Of a DNA stretch of 64,000 bases, positions 37,264 to 44,326 are shown in pieces. The notes under the pieces are model-generated. The model was not told the origin of the DNA, ran no database searches, and saw nothing but the letters and a program-made list of their open reading frames with translations. A program made the position numbers and the translations under genes. Origin of the DNA: Bacillus_BD oryzisoli (lineage in GTDB: Bacteria; Bacillota; Bacilli; Bacillales; Cytobacillaceae); assembly GCF_036670025.1 (NCBI RefSeq), contig NZ_CP137640.1:5490001-5554000 (forward strand), read 5' to 3'. The stretch's first letter is position 1; each line of letters begins with the position of its first letter.

Positions 37264-37737
37264 CTATTCACCTTCAACATTATTTTTGCCGATTCTTTTA
37301 GCAAATTTACTAACGACAGTAAACCTCTCCATTACCTCTGCGCCAGTAATATAAAAAGGACCGCTCCGAAGCCAGGCATGTGCGATCAACTTCCCTTGTT
37401 CATCTTTGGCAGTTCCTAAATAGAGAGTACTTTCTATTTGACGTCTCTCCAGCATTTTCATAGCAGCTATTGCTTTTACAAGGCATTGGCTTTCCCAAAA
37501 GGTGTAGCGGCTCATGATATGGATAGCTTCTGAAATCTTTCTTACTACGACTCTATTAGATTCGTTAACATTTATGGGTGTTTCATTCATAAAAACCCCT
37601 AATGTAGGAGCTACTTTAGAAAATGGAACAGCTTTTAGAATACGGGCCCATGCCAAATAAAAAAAAGCCTCTATTAACATACTTTTTGTCTTTTTATCCA
37701 AAGCAAAAAAAGTATTCATCTTCTTAAGCACTTTCAT
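37264..37737 (-). CDS. lasso peptide leader peptidase, B2 type
   Basis: The 157-residue protein belongs to the transglutaminase-like cysteine peptidases of lasso clusters. The catalytic Cys lies in FWESQCLVKAIAAMKML near residue 85 and the His in IAHAWLRSG near 120. It removes the leader peptide after the RRE protein delivers the precursor. The N-terminal 60 residues carry the helical region usual for B2. It is followed at once by the nucleotidyltransferase gene and preceded by the RRE gene at 27 nt. Confidence 0.9.
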   Translation of the reverse strand: MKVLKKMNTFFALDKKTKSMLIEAFFYLAWARILKAVPFSKVAPTLGVFMNETPINVNESNRVVVRKISEAIHIMSRYTFWESQCLVKAIAAMKMLERRQIESTLYLGTAKDEQGKLIAHAWLRSGPFYITGAEVMERFTVVSKFAKRIGKNNVEGE

Positions 37738-37764
37738 ATGATTTTTCCCTACTTTTTTATGTTC

Positions 37765-38055
37765 TTACACAAGTTCAATTAATTTCTCCTCCAACAGTTG
37801 CTCTAAAAAGGAAAATACTTGCTGCTCACATTCGGCTTTTTCAACATCATATATATTTATTAATGAAATTACCAATTGATTAATGGTAATTGACTCGGCC
37901 ATAAGATCCCAAATATTCCCTCCCACATCACCAAAATTATAATATTTTCCGCTCTCTACACTTAACATTACTTTTTCCTCACCCATATTACTCACAATAT
38001 TCCCCTTAACTTGTCTAACAGATTGTTGAAGGGAAAGAGATTTACTTTTAATCAT
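37765..38055 (-). CDS. lasso peptide RRE protein, PqqD-like (B1)
   Basis: The 96-residue protein has the PqqD fold signature VMLSVESGKYYNFGDVGGNIWDLM near residues 29-52, then a helical C terminus. It is the RiPP recognition element that binds the precursor leader and delivers it to B2 and the cyclase. Its ATG follows the stop codon of the kinase gene with no gap. The spacing and order (kinase, B1, B2) match the paeninodin cluster type. Confidence 0.9.
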   Translation of the reverse strand: MIKSKSLSLQQSVRQVKGNIVSNMGEEKVMLSVESGKYYNFGDVGGNIWDLMAESITINQLVISLINIYDVEKAECEQQVFSFLEQLLEEKLIELV

Positions 38056-38985
38056 CTATTCTTCTCCTTTATTTATGGTAGTTAGTATTTTAGAAACTAG
38101 CTGTGATGCGCTGAAGCCTGAATTCGGACGCTGCAATTGATACATATCTATTTGCTTTAAAATTTTAGCTGAAGTTTGAAAGTGCCAATCCATTAATCCT
38201 GATCTTTGAATAAAGAAATTACGATAAGTATGATAGTAAAATGTATAAAACCGTTTAAGGTTTTCAATTGTGCGAATGGAAATATCCTCTGAGTCTGTTT
38301 TTACAAGTTCAACAACGCCTGCTAAGGGTAAAGGATCCGTGATGAAATTAGAGGAAACGGGTACACAAAATTTGTTTTCTCTTCCTAATAAAGATTTATA
38401 GTCGTCTGTTTTTATTCCAAAACTGTTTAGACTATCCCGCCATAATTTTTGCTGAGGATAGGAAGGTGTTACATAGGGAATGTCATCTTTTAAAGAAACA
38501 GCGATTACATCATCCGTTAAAAGACGAAATCCTCTTTCTATAAAAGCTAAAGCAAGGGTCGATTTGCCTGCACCTGAATCCCCAACAATCGCATAGGCTT
38601 TCCCATTAATAGCAATGGCACTACCGTGTAATGGCAATACTTTTCTCTGCATTAATACTGCTCCCATGCATGTCCCTAAGATGATAATTCCTGCAGTATC
38701 TTCATCGTATTCTTTTAAAGGTGAAACAGATATTCTTTTCCCATCTTGAACTGCAAAAATAGCAATATCCCAGAATTTATACATCATTAAATTTTCTTGA
38801 ATGACAAAAACATTGTCTTTTTCTACTAACTCAATCCACTTCTTTGTTAAATCTTTTTTTGTTATGACAATGTCTATATTAGAATCTACTTCTAAACCTA
38901 ACTGAGGTAATTGTGGTAGAGGAATTTCACTCATTATAGAAAAGCCAAATGCTTTATAAATATTTGTATTATCAACTTTTATCAT
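38056..38985 (-). CDS. HPr-kinase-like peptide kinase of the lasso cluster (PadeK type)
   Basis: The 309-residue protein has a P-loop AIVGDSGAGKSTLALAFIERGF near residue 135, then LTDDVIAVS, as in the C-terminal half of HPr kinase/phosphorylase. In the paeninodin pathway a homologous kinase phosphorylates the C-terminal Ser of the precursor. The precursor here also ends in Ser, which supports the same reaction. The N-terminal 120 residues are specific to this cluster type. GGAGTGA precedes ATG. It is separated from the precursor gene by a hairpin. Confidence 0.88.
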   Translation of the reverse strand: MIKVDNTNIYKAFGFSIMSEIPLPQLPQLGLEVDSNIDIVITKKDLTKKWIELVEKDNVFVIQENLMMYKFWDIAIFAVQDGKRISVSPLKEYDEDTAGIIILGTCMGAVLMQRKVLPLHGSAIAINGKAYAIVGDSGAGKSTLALAFIERGFRLLTDDVIAVSLKDDIPYVTPSYPQQKLWRDSLNSFGIKTDDYKSLLGRENKFCVPVSSNFITDPLPLAGVVELVKTDSEDISIRTIENLKRFYTFYYHTYRNFFIQRSGLMDWHFQTSAKILKQIDMYQLQRPNSGFSASQLVSKILTTINKGEE

Positions 38986-39012
38986 TTATTTCACTCCACA
39001 TTTACCTTTGAT

Positions 39013-39047
39013 TCAAATAGCCCTATTTTTGGTAAAGGGCTATTTGA
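39013..39047 (-). promoter_or_regulatory. intercistronic hairpin after the lasso precursor gene
   Basis: A perfect 12-bp stem (TCAAATAGCCCT / AGGGCTATTTGA) with an 11-nt loop lies between the precursor stop codon and the kinase gene. No U-run follows on the minus strand, so it probably protects the precursor mRNA or attenuates the downstream enzymes, as in other RiPP operons. Confidence 0.6.
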
Positions 39048-39064
39048 TCATTTGGTAAATAAAA

Positions 39065-39223
39065 TTAGCTCATCTGTGCTTCTGACATTGTGCCATCACC
39101 ATTGTCATGAAGATTAGACAAGTGTTCAGTCCATGCTCCATCATGACTTGTTCCTTTTAGATTCCACATTGTCTTGTTAATATCCAAAACTTCTAATGTT
39201 GGTTTTTGCCATGCTTTTTTCAT
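39065..39223 (-). CDS. lasso peptide precursor, paeninodin-like
   Basis: A 52-residue gene begins 14 nt after the cyclase stop, behind a very strong ribosome site (AAAGGAGGTGAG). The leader MKKAWQKPTLEVLDINKTM has the Pro-x-Leu motif recognised by lasso RRE proteins and the conserved Thr at position -2. Cleavage after Met19 gives a 33-residue core beginning WNLKGTSHDGAW; Trp1 to Asp9 would form a nine-residue macrolactam ring. The protein ends in Ser52, the residue phosphorylated in paeninodin. The long, His/Asp-rich tail (HLSNLHDNGDGTMSEAQMS) is unlike cores I know. The cleavage site and ring are predictions. Confidence 0.9.
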   Translation of the reverse strand: MKKAWQKPTLEVLDINKTMWNLKGTSHDGAWTEHLSNLHDNGDGTMSEAQMS

Positions 39224-39237
39224 CGTCTCACCTCCTT

Positions 39238-41181
39238 TCAAAGAAATTTATTAATAAGATAACGATATAGAATGATGCTTCTTATTAATATTTTATAATC
39301 TTCATTTGTAATATTCTCTCGAATAGGACCTTCTTTACTTCTGGCTAAGGCAGAAGTAATTTCATAGCCATTAATGTATTCTAATATCCTATTATCTTCA
39401 CTAAGTTGGTTAACCTCATCTATAAATTTGTCCCAATGCGGAACCATACGATGAATCCAGTCAGCTGCCTGAATCCCTCGAACTTTTTGATTCAATCTAA
39501 TTTCATCAGGCAGTATGTTCTCGGTAGATCTACGGATGAGCGCACGATCAATCCCATTCATAACATATTGTTCATCAGGGACAGTGAAACAAAAACGAAC
39601 CACTCTTAAGTCATTAGTAGGATCACGCTTCCAAATCTTATACTTTAGTGATAACTTTGAATAAAGCGTGTTACTTGCGTTAGTAGGAAAAACATTCTCA
39701 TATGTCCATCTTCTTTGCTCGTTTAAATCTGTTGCAGACACCCATCCAGATTGATCTATTCCATTGTGCTTGAGTTTTTCAAATACCCCTGTTCTTTGAG
39801 CAAAATCTTCATTAATCATTTTTGGAAATGTTTCAATTTGTTCACCAGAAACCAATCTATCGATAAATGGAAATGCAATCCTCGTGAGTATAGGGAGATT
39901 CCGTAATCTTGCACCGCCAGCCTTTCTGCTATACTGATTTAATTCATGCAATAGTCGGAACCATTTTAGTTTTTTTAAAAGATTGGCATAATAGTAAAGA
40001 GCATTTCCCCACGAAATTGATGCATTACCAAAATCCCCATTAAGCAAAACCCCTATATTTTCAACAGATGCTTCCTCAAATGTTCCTTTTAGCCAAAAAG
40101 AGTTTTCGATAAACTTATAAGGCATTTCATTTACATCAAGCATTTCATCTATTTCTGTATATGAACTGACCCCTTCAAAATCACAATAATGATCGGCTAT
40201 TCCCCCAACGTATTCTACCGTCTTTTTAATAAAGGGCCTTTCATCAGGCATTAACCGTTTGGAAGTAAAATCAACAAAATCCTTCGGAGGTATATAACTA
40301 TACGTATGTAATTGTTTGTTTTCCTTTTTCAATTCTTTAGCAGCAAAGCCAACAACTGCACCAGAATCTAAACCGCCGCTTAAGTGCGAACCCACATTTC
40401 GGAATGTTCGTAACTTGGAGTTAACTGACTTCTGAAAAACCTCCTGGAACGCCTCTACATACTCTTCGTCATTCTTTAGTTTTAATTTCTTTTCAGTATA
40501 AAAATGACCATATCTGCTAGTATTTAAATTATTTTTTGTTATTGTTACTGAATGAAATGGCTGTACTTGATGGATGTTAAGATATGGAGTCATCTGGGCA
40601 TCTACTGTATCGATCATTCCTGTAATAGCTAGAAATTCAGCAAGCCACTCTTCATTTAATTTCTTTTCAATATATGGCAAGGTTAACAAAGGCTCGATTG
40701 TTGTACAAAAAGCAAACCGTTGATGATCTCTATAATAATAAAGAGTTCGGTACCCTGATGGATCCCGTCCGCCTACCAACTTCTGCTCCCTCTCATCCCA
40801 AATCATAAAAGCAAAATCCCCAACCAAATACTTCGGAGCCTCTTCCCCCCATTTATAGTAAGCAAGCAGAATCAACTGACTATCTGGCATCGTCTTCCTT
40901 TTATCCCTGCTGACTTGAAGCATTTCAAATAGTTCCTCACGATTATCGATGATGGCATCGGCTGTGATTGTGCACTGTCTTTCAGAGTCATAGAATGGCA
41001 GAGGTTCACCGATGGATTCAGGTGTGATCCATTGAGCATGACATCCGAAGAAAGCATGACCGTTCCTCCAGACCCGAATATCGTCTGCAGGAAATTTTTC
41101 TAACGTTTGCATCATGCTACTAGTTTCTTCTATTGATATAGACTCTTTGTTGAAGTTAATTATTCCTGCAATCGCGCTCAT
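39238..41181 (-). CDS. lasso cyclase, asparagine-synthetase-like (C protein)
   Basis: The 647-residue protein has an N-terminal glutaminase-like domain and a C-terminal synthetase domain with the PP-loop HLSGGLDSGAVVGFAAKEL near residue 265. The N terminus reads MSAIAGIINF: the Cys2 needed for glutaminase activity is Ser. This is typical of lasso cyclases, which adenylate the Asp/Glu side chain and close the macrolactam instead of making asparagine. I use the ATG at 41181 (GGAGG upstream); an earlier in-frame ATG is embedded in that site. It is the first gene of the lasso operon. Confidence 0.92.
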   Translation of the reverse strand: MSAIAGIINFNKESISIEETSSMMQTLEKFPADDIRVWRNGHAFFGCHAQWITPESIGEPLPFYDSERQCTITADAIIDNREELFEMLQVSRDKRKTMPDSQLILLAYYKWGEEAPKYLVGDFAFMIWDEREQKLVGGRDPSGYRTLYYYRDHQRFAFCTTIEPLLTLPYIEKKLNEEWLAEFLAITGMIDTVDAQMTPYLNIHQVQPFHSVTITKNNLNTSRYGHFYTEKKLKLKNDEEYVEAFQEVFQKSVNSKLRTFRNVGSHLSGGLDSGAVVGFAAKELKKENKQLHTYSYIPPKDFVDFTSKRLMPDERPFIKKTVEYVGGIADHYCDFEGVSSYTEIDEMLDVNEMPYKFIENSFWLKGTFEEASVENIGVLLNGDFGNASISWGNALYYYANLLKKLKWFRLLHELNQYSRKAGGARLRNLPILTRIAFPFIDRLVSGEQIETFPKMINEDFAQRTGVFEKLKHNGIDQSGWVSATDLNEQRRWTYENVFPTNASNTLYSKLSLKYKIWKRDPTNDLRVVRFCFTVPDEQYVMNGIDRALIRRSTENILPDEIRLNQKVRGIQAADWIHRMVPHWDKFIDEVNQLSEDNRILEYINGYEITSALARSKEGPIRENITNEDYKILIRSIILYRYLINKFL

Positions 41182-41307
41182 TGGTTCCTCCATATTTTGA
41201 CATGCTATGACTCTAATCGATGTTTTTTATGTAATTATTCTTAAATCTAGTTGACTTTTTATATTCAAAACTTCAAAATAAGACATATATTAAATATCAA
41301 ACATTTT

Positions 41308-41323
41308 GTTCTCTATAAAGAAC
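41308..41323 (-). promoter_or_regulatory. SinR-type operator at the lasso operon promoter
   Basis: GTTCTTTATAGAGAAC on the minus strand has two half-sites that both fit GTTCTYT exactly. It lies at about +10 to +25 relative to the predicted start site, a position suited to repression of the lasso operon. Confidence 0.72.
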
Positions 41324-41338
41324 ATAAATCATATATCT

Positions 41339-41367
41339 AAAATAACAGAGCTTTTTACCACTGTCAA
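41339..41367 (-). promoter_or_regulatory. lasso operon promoter, sigma-A type
   Basis: TTGACA (41367-41362) and TATTTT (41344-41339) on the minus strand are spaced by 17 nt. The leader to the cyclase start is about 150 nt. Confidence 0.65.
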
Positions 41368-41491
41368 CATAATCTTACAAAAAGTTCAGACTTTTTTACC
41401 GATCTTTTAGTCATAGAAGTCAAATCTATCATTTGCTGCGGATTCCTTTTTCAGCTTTTATGATTAAAAAAGACCTAGGAAAACCGCAAAA

Positions 41492-41520
41492 AACCCGTTA
41501 ACAATAAATGTTTACGAGTT
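41492..41520 (-). terminator. intrinsic terminator of the small zinc-ribbon gene
   Basis: AACTCGTAAAC pairs with GTTAACGGGTT (one mismatch, one G-U) with a 7-nt loop, followed by six Ts on the minus strand. It lies 89 nt after the 56-residue gene. Confidence 0.65.
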
Positions 41521-41608
41521 TTTTAAAGGTACATGCTTCTTAACTACTACTCTATTGAAATAACAGACAGTTTGTCACATTAACCTGGATGATGCAGCCT
41601 CTATAAAG

Positions 41609-41779
41609 TTAGAAATCAAACTTCTGCACAAACTGACAGCCTTCACATGCCCTGCCAATTTGTTTACCGGTCACTGGATCCGTATAGTAGACTTCATCAT
41701 ATCCACAAATCTCACATTCCATCGCATGCAATATTTTTCTTGCCCCTAGCAACGCGTTCAAAAGATACTCAAAATCCAT
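41609..41779 (-). CDS. small two-CxxC zinc-ribbon protein
   Basis: A 56-residue reading frame with ribosome site AGAGGTGA before its ATG. It carries two Cys pairs (MECEICGYDEV and ACEGCQF) separated by 18 residues, a four-Cys zinc-ribbon spacing. Small Zn-ribbon proteins of this kind in Bacillus are mostly uncharacterised. It is alone on its transcript, with a terminator downstream. A decayed gene of a similar Cys-rich type lies 280 nt upstream. Confidence 0.7.
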   Translation of the reverse strand: MDFEYLLNALLGARKILHAMECEICGYDEVYYTDPVTGKQIGRACEGCQFVQKFDF

Positions 41780-42061
41780 TTCCTTCACCTCTTCGAACCG
41801 TTTTCTTTTACTCTATCAAAGATGAATTACGAAGGAAGACGAAACTTGTATGTGCCATTTAAAAAATTAACTACAGCATATTTATCTGAATCTACAATAT
41901 TTTTATCAAAACTAGTTGTTCTTGGAATTGAGTTGCAGCGGATGATCTATTTTTACAACGACTATAATTCAATTATGATGGTTCTTTTTATAAAAAATCC
42001 AAAAGACGTCCAATTAAAATAACCCTATAGCACAACTATCGCTACAAAGCTTCATCTAAAA

Positions 42062-42335
42062 TCAAACTTCAACTAACTCCCGCTCAACCAGCGACACCTC
42101 AGGCTCAACCTTACTCAACTTATGCATCGCAATATAACCGCAGTGCGAGCACATCGTGATGGCCGCTGTCATATGGGGGGCCGTTTATTATTTTTATATC
42201 ATCAAATTCAAGTGGTTCAGGATGCAGTGTGATGTGAGCAAAGCCGTCTTATCCCTCAAATGATCTGTGCTTGCAGCGCGGGCATGGTTCGAATGCACCT
42301 AATTTTCCTAATCCGGCGTAGATACTCTCTTTCAC
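42062..42335 (-). pseudogene. broken zinc-ribbon protein gene
   Basis: Reading from GTG at 42335 (GGAGG before it) gives MKESIYAGLGKLGAFEPCPRC, then a stop in phase after SFEG. The same frame continues with GFAHITLHPEPLEFDDIKI, then shifts by one base at a run of six Cs (plus strand: GGGGGG near 42177) into ITMCSHCGYIAMHKLSKVE. The two CxxC pairs therefore belonged to one protein of about 90 residues, now broken by one stop and one frameshift. Confidence 0.7.
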
Positions 42336-42486
42336 TTGCTATTCCTCCTTCACATATGTTACGAATATTTTATCATATTGAAAAATTCTATATTTAATAA
42401 AATGGAGATTGTTGCGAAAATAGACATAACATTTTGATAGGATAGAGTGTTACAGTGAGAATACTAACGAAAAGGAGCTGCTATTT

Positions 42487-43398
42487 ATGAATATGAATGC
42501 AACGGATCAAGTCCGCTTAACTGGAAAAACAGCCATTATTACAGGGGCCAACAGTGGAATTGGGCTTGAAGCAGCGAAGGATCTTGCCCTTAGGGGTGCT
42601 CGGGTGATTATGGCCGTGAGAAACGAAGCAAAGGGTGCAGCCGCAAGAGAAATAATTTTACAGGAGCAACCTCAAGCAAATGTGGAGATTAGGCGGATTG
42701 ACTTGGCAGACCTCGCGAGTATTCGGACGTTCGCTGAAAAGATCAAAAGTGAGTTGAATTCCCTCGACCTGCTAATCAATAATGCAGGAGTGATGATGCC
42801 GCCTCATTCCAAAACAAAGGATGGCTTTGAATTGCAATTCGGCAGTAACCATCTCGGCCATTTTGCCTTAACGGGTCAGCTGCTTCCTTTGCTTAAAAAT
42901 ACACCTGGTTCACGCGTGGTTACAATCAGCAGTCTCGCCCACAAAGGGGCAAAGATACTTTTCGACAACCTAGATGGATCAAAGGGGTATAAGAAGTTTC
43001 AATTTTACGGACAAAGCAAGCTGGCGAATCTAATGTTTGCTAAGGAATTGGATAAACGATTGAAAGAGAACCGCCTGGAGGCCATCAGCCTTGCCTGCCA
43101 TCCCGGCATTTCTTCCACCAATCTGTTCAAGTTTGGAAAAAAAGATGCGCCAAACTTTTTGAAAAGCTTTGCCGGTAGGTTATTGCAGCCAGCTTCAATG
43201 GGTGCACTCCCAACCATCTATGCAGCAACCTCTCCATCATTAAAAGGCGGCGAATACATAGGACCAGACGGCAAAAGCCGCCGCAAAGGATACCCTGCTC
43301 TAGACACTCCTCATCCAGTTGCAAATGATGAGGATGTTATAAAGAACTTGTGGGAGGTTTCGGAGAAGTTAACTGGGGTTGTATTTGATTTTTCATAG
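42487..43398 (+). CDS. SDR-family oxidoreductase
   Basis: The 303-residue short-chain dehydrogenase has the NADP-type glycine motif ITGANSGIGLEAAKDLALRGA near residue 18, NNAGVMMPP near 98, the Ser of VVTISSLAHKG near 145 and the catalytic YGQSKLANLMFAKEL at about 178. It resembles retinol-dehydrogenase/WW-oxidoreductase-like SDRs annotated in many Bacillus genomes without a known substrate. AAGGAG precedes the ATG. It stands alone and is followed by a REP-like repeat and a terminator. Confidence 0.88.
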   Translation: MNMNATDQVRLTGKTAIITGANSGIGLEAAKDLALRGARVIMAVRNEAKGAAAREIILQEQPQANVEIRRIDLADLASIRTFAEKIKSELNSLDLLINNAGVMMPPHSKTKDGFELQFGSNHLGHFALTGQLLPLLKNTPGSRVVTISSLAHKGAKILFDNLDGSKGYKKFQFYGQSKLANLMFAKELDKRLKENRLEAISLACHPGISSTNLFKFGKKDAPNFLKSFAGRLLQPASMGALPTIYAATSPSLKGGEYIGPDGKSRRKGYPALDTPHPVANDEDVIKNLWEVSEKLTGVVFDFS

Positions 43399-43426
43399 GA
43401 AGCAAAGGGACGGTTCTCTTGCTTCC
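43398..43426. repeat. REP-like repeat copy 1
   Basis: GGAAGCAAAGGGACGGTTCT continuing to CTTGCTTCC, with inverted GGAAGCAA/TTGCTTCC ends. It begins at the stop codon of the SDR gene. Same core (GGGACGGTTCTCTTGCTTC) as copies at 46415 and 47862. Confidence 0.75.
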
Positions 43427-43479
43427 AAAAGGATGAATGCTAGTTTTCAATTTTACAAGTGGATTGATTTTCATTCATA

Positions 43480-43539
43480 AAAAAACCGCCAGCCTATGTC
43501 AAGTACGATCCCTGTACCCACATAGACTGGCGTTTTTTT
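43480..43539. terminator. bidirectional terminator after the SDR gene
   Basis: A long stem pairs CCGCCAGCCTATGT with ACATAGACTGGCG across a 20-nt loop, with an A-run before and a T-run after. It can end transcription from both sides. Confidence 0.75.
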
Positions 43540-43581
43540 AAACTTTATCAAGAAAATGACCCCAACAGAACTGCCTCTCAA

Positions 43582-43719
43582 TTAATATCTATCTTCACTC
43601 ATTGAATAATAGTTTTCGATTAAGTGATAAGCCGCATTTGTAATCGCTTCTGGCAAACTAGCACCGGTTCCGACCGTATCATCAAATTGCACCTCTGAAA
43701 CCCCGTCAGTATGATACAA
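43582..43719 (-). CDS. possible 45-residue peptide or gene remnant
   Basis: An uninterrupted frame from TTG at 43719 to TAA at 43582 encodes a peptide with gene-like composition (VQFDDTVGTGASLPEAITNA, then LIENYYSMSEDRY). No convincing ribosome site is seen and the 5' side runs into stops, so it may be the 3' remnant of a longer gene. I do not recognise the family. Confidence 0.3.
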   Translation of the reverse strand: MYHTDGVSEVQFDDTVGTGASLPEAITNAAYHLIENYYSMSEDRY

Positions 43720-43778
43720 TATGGATATACAACAGAATATTTTTTATAGCTACAAAAAAGTGATTTTTCAAACAAAAT

Positions 43779-43821
43779 AGCAAAAGAACCGCCCCTCTGC
43801 TTCCGAGACAGTTCTTTTGCT
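43779..43821 (-). terminator. REP-like palindrome acting as terminator of the Spo0E-like gene
   Basis: AGCAAAAGAAC pairs perfectly with GTTCTTTTGCT around a 21-nt loop containing the repeat core CCGCCCCTCTGCTTC. It begins 3 nt after the stop codon of the adjacent gene. Confidence 0.6.
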
Positions 43822-43823
43822 CT

Positions 43824-44009
43824 TTAGTTTATTTCGTTTTGTTTGATAGCCTGATATTTGGTGATATACTCGTCGAGGGTTTGGCTTAATGCGATGGTTT
43901 TCATGCTAGCAAGTCCTTCTTGCATGCCAGCTTTGATCATTTTTTCCCGAATTGCATCAATCGCGTTGATTAGGTCATTTTTTTCATCATGAATGGACTT
44001 AACTAACAT
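43824..44009 (-). CDS. Spo0E-family aspartyl-phosphate phosphatase (copy 1)
   Basis: A 61-residue two-helix protein with the Spo0E signature SQTLDEYITKYQ near residue 43 (S-Q-x-L-D). Members dephosphorylate Spo0A~P and delay sporulation. I place the start at the ATG at 44009, with AAAAGGGG 9 nt upstream; an in-frame GTG two codons before is too close to that site. It stands alone. Confidence 0.8.
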   Translation of the reverse strand: MLVKSIHDEKNDLINAIDAIREKMIKAGMQEGLASMKTIALSQTLDEYITKYQAIKQNEIN

Positions 44010-44260
44010 GAACACTGGCCCCTTTTAAGATTATAGTAAAAGCTTCTCTAATATATATATATGTATATCTGAATAATCTATTCTTTCGTTTCTACTAAAT
44101 TATCATAAAATAGCTTCGAATGAAGGCGAATCTTGTATGCAAAAGAAATAAAAATCACAACATTTACTGTAACATATCTACAAAATTCTTCAATTTTCGT
44201 CATAAGCATCGTAATTATGTTGGTAAATCCATTCAAAAACTACCAAAAATGTCACCAAAA

Positions 44261-44319
44261 GTGTCAGACACAAAAAAAAGACAAATGGGTCACATTTGTC
44301 TTTTTACGATGCCTGACAC
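44261..44319 (-). terminator. nested palindrome with terminator of the MFS gene
   Basis: The inner stem AAAAAGACAAATG/CATTTGTCTTTTT is 13 bp and perfect, with a 5-nt loop and a long T-run on the minus strand. Outer arms GTGTCAG/CTGACAC extend it. The outer sequence resembles another widespread Bacillus intergenic repeat type. Confidence 0.75.
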
Positions 44320-44326
44320 CTGGTTA

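Noticed and set aside
39238..41181. Asparagine synthetase (AsnB/AsnO) for the 647-residue protein
   Set aside because: Residue 2 is Ser, not the glutaminase Cys, and the genes around it are a lasso cluster, so it is the cyclase.
41647..42022. Plus-strand frames of 66-71 codons near 41.6-42.0 kb
   Set aside because: They overlap a better minus-strand small gene and a pseudogene, have no ribosome sites and show no protein-like pattern.
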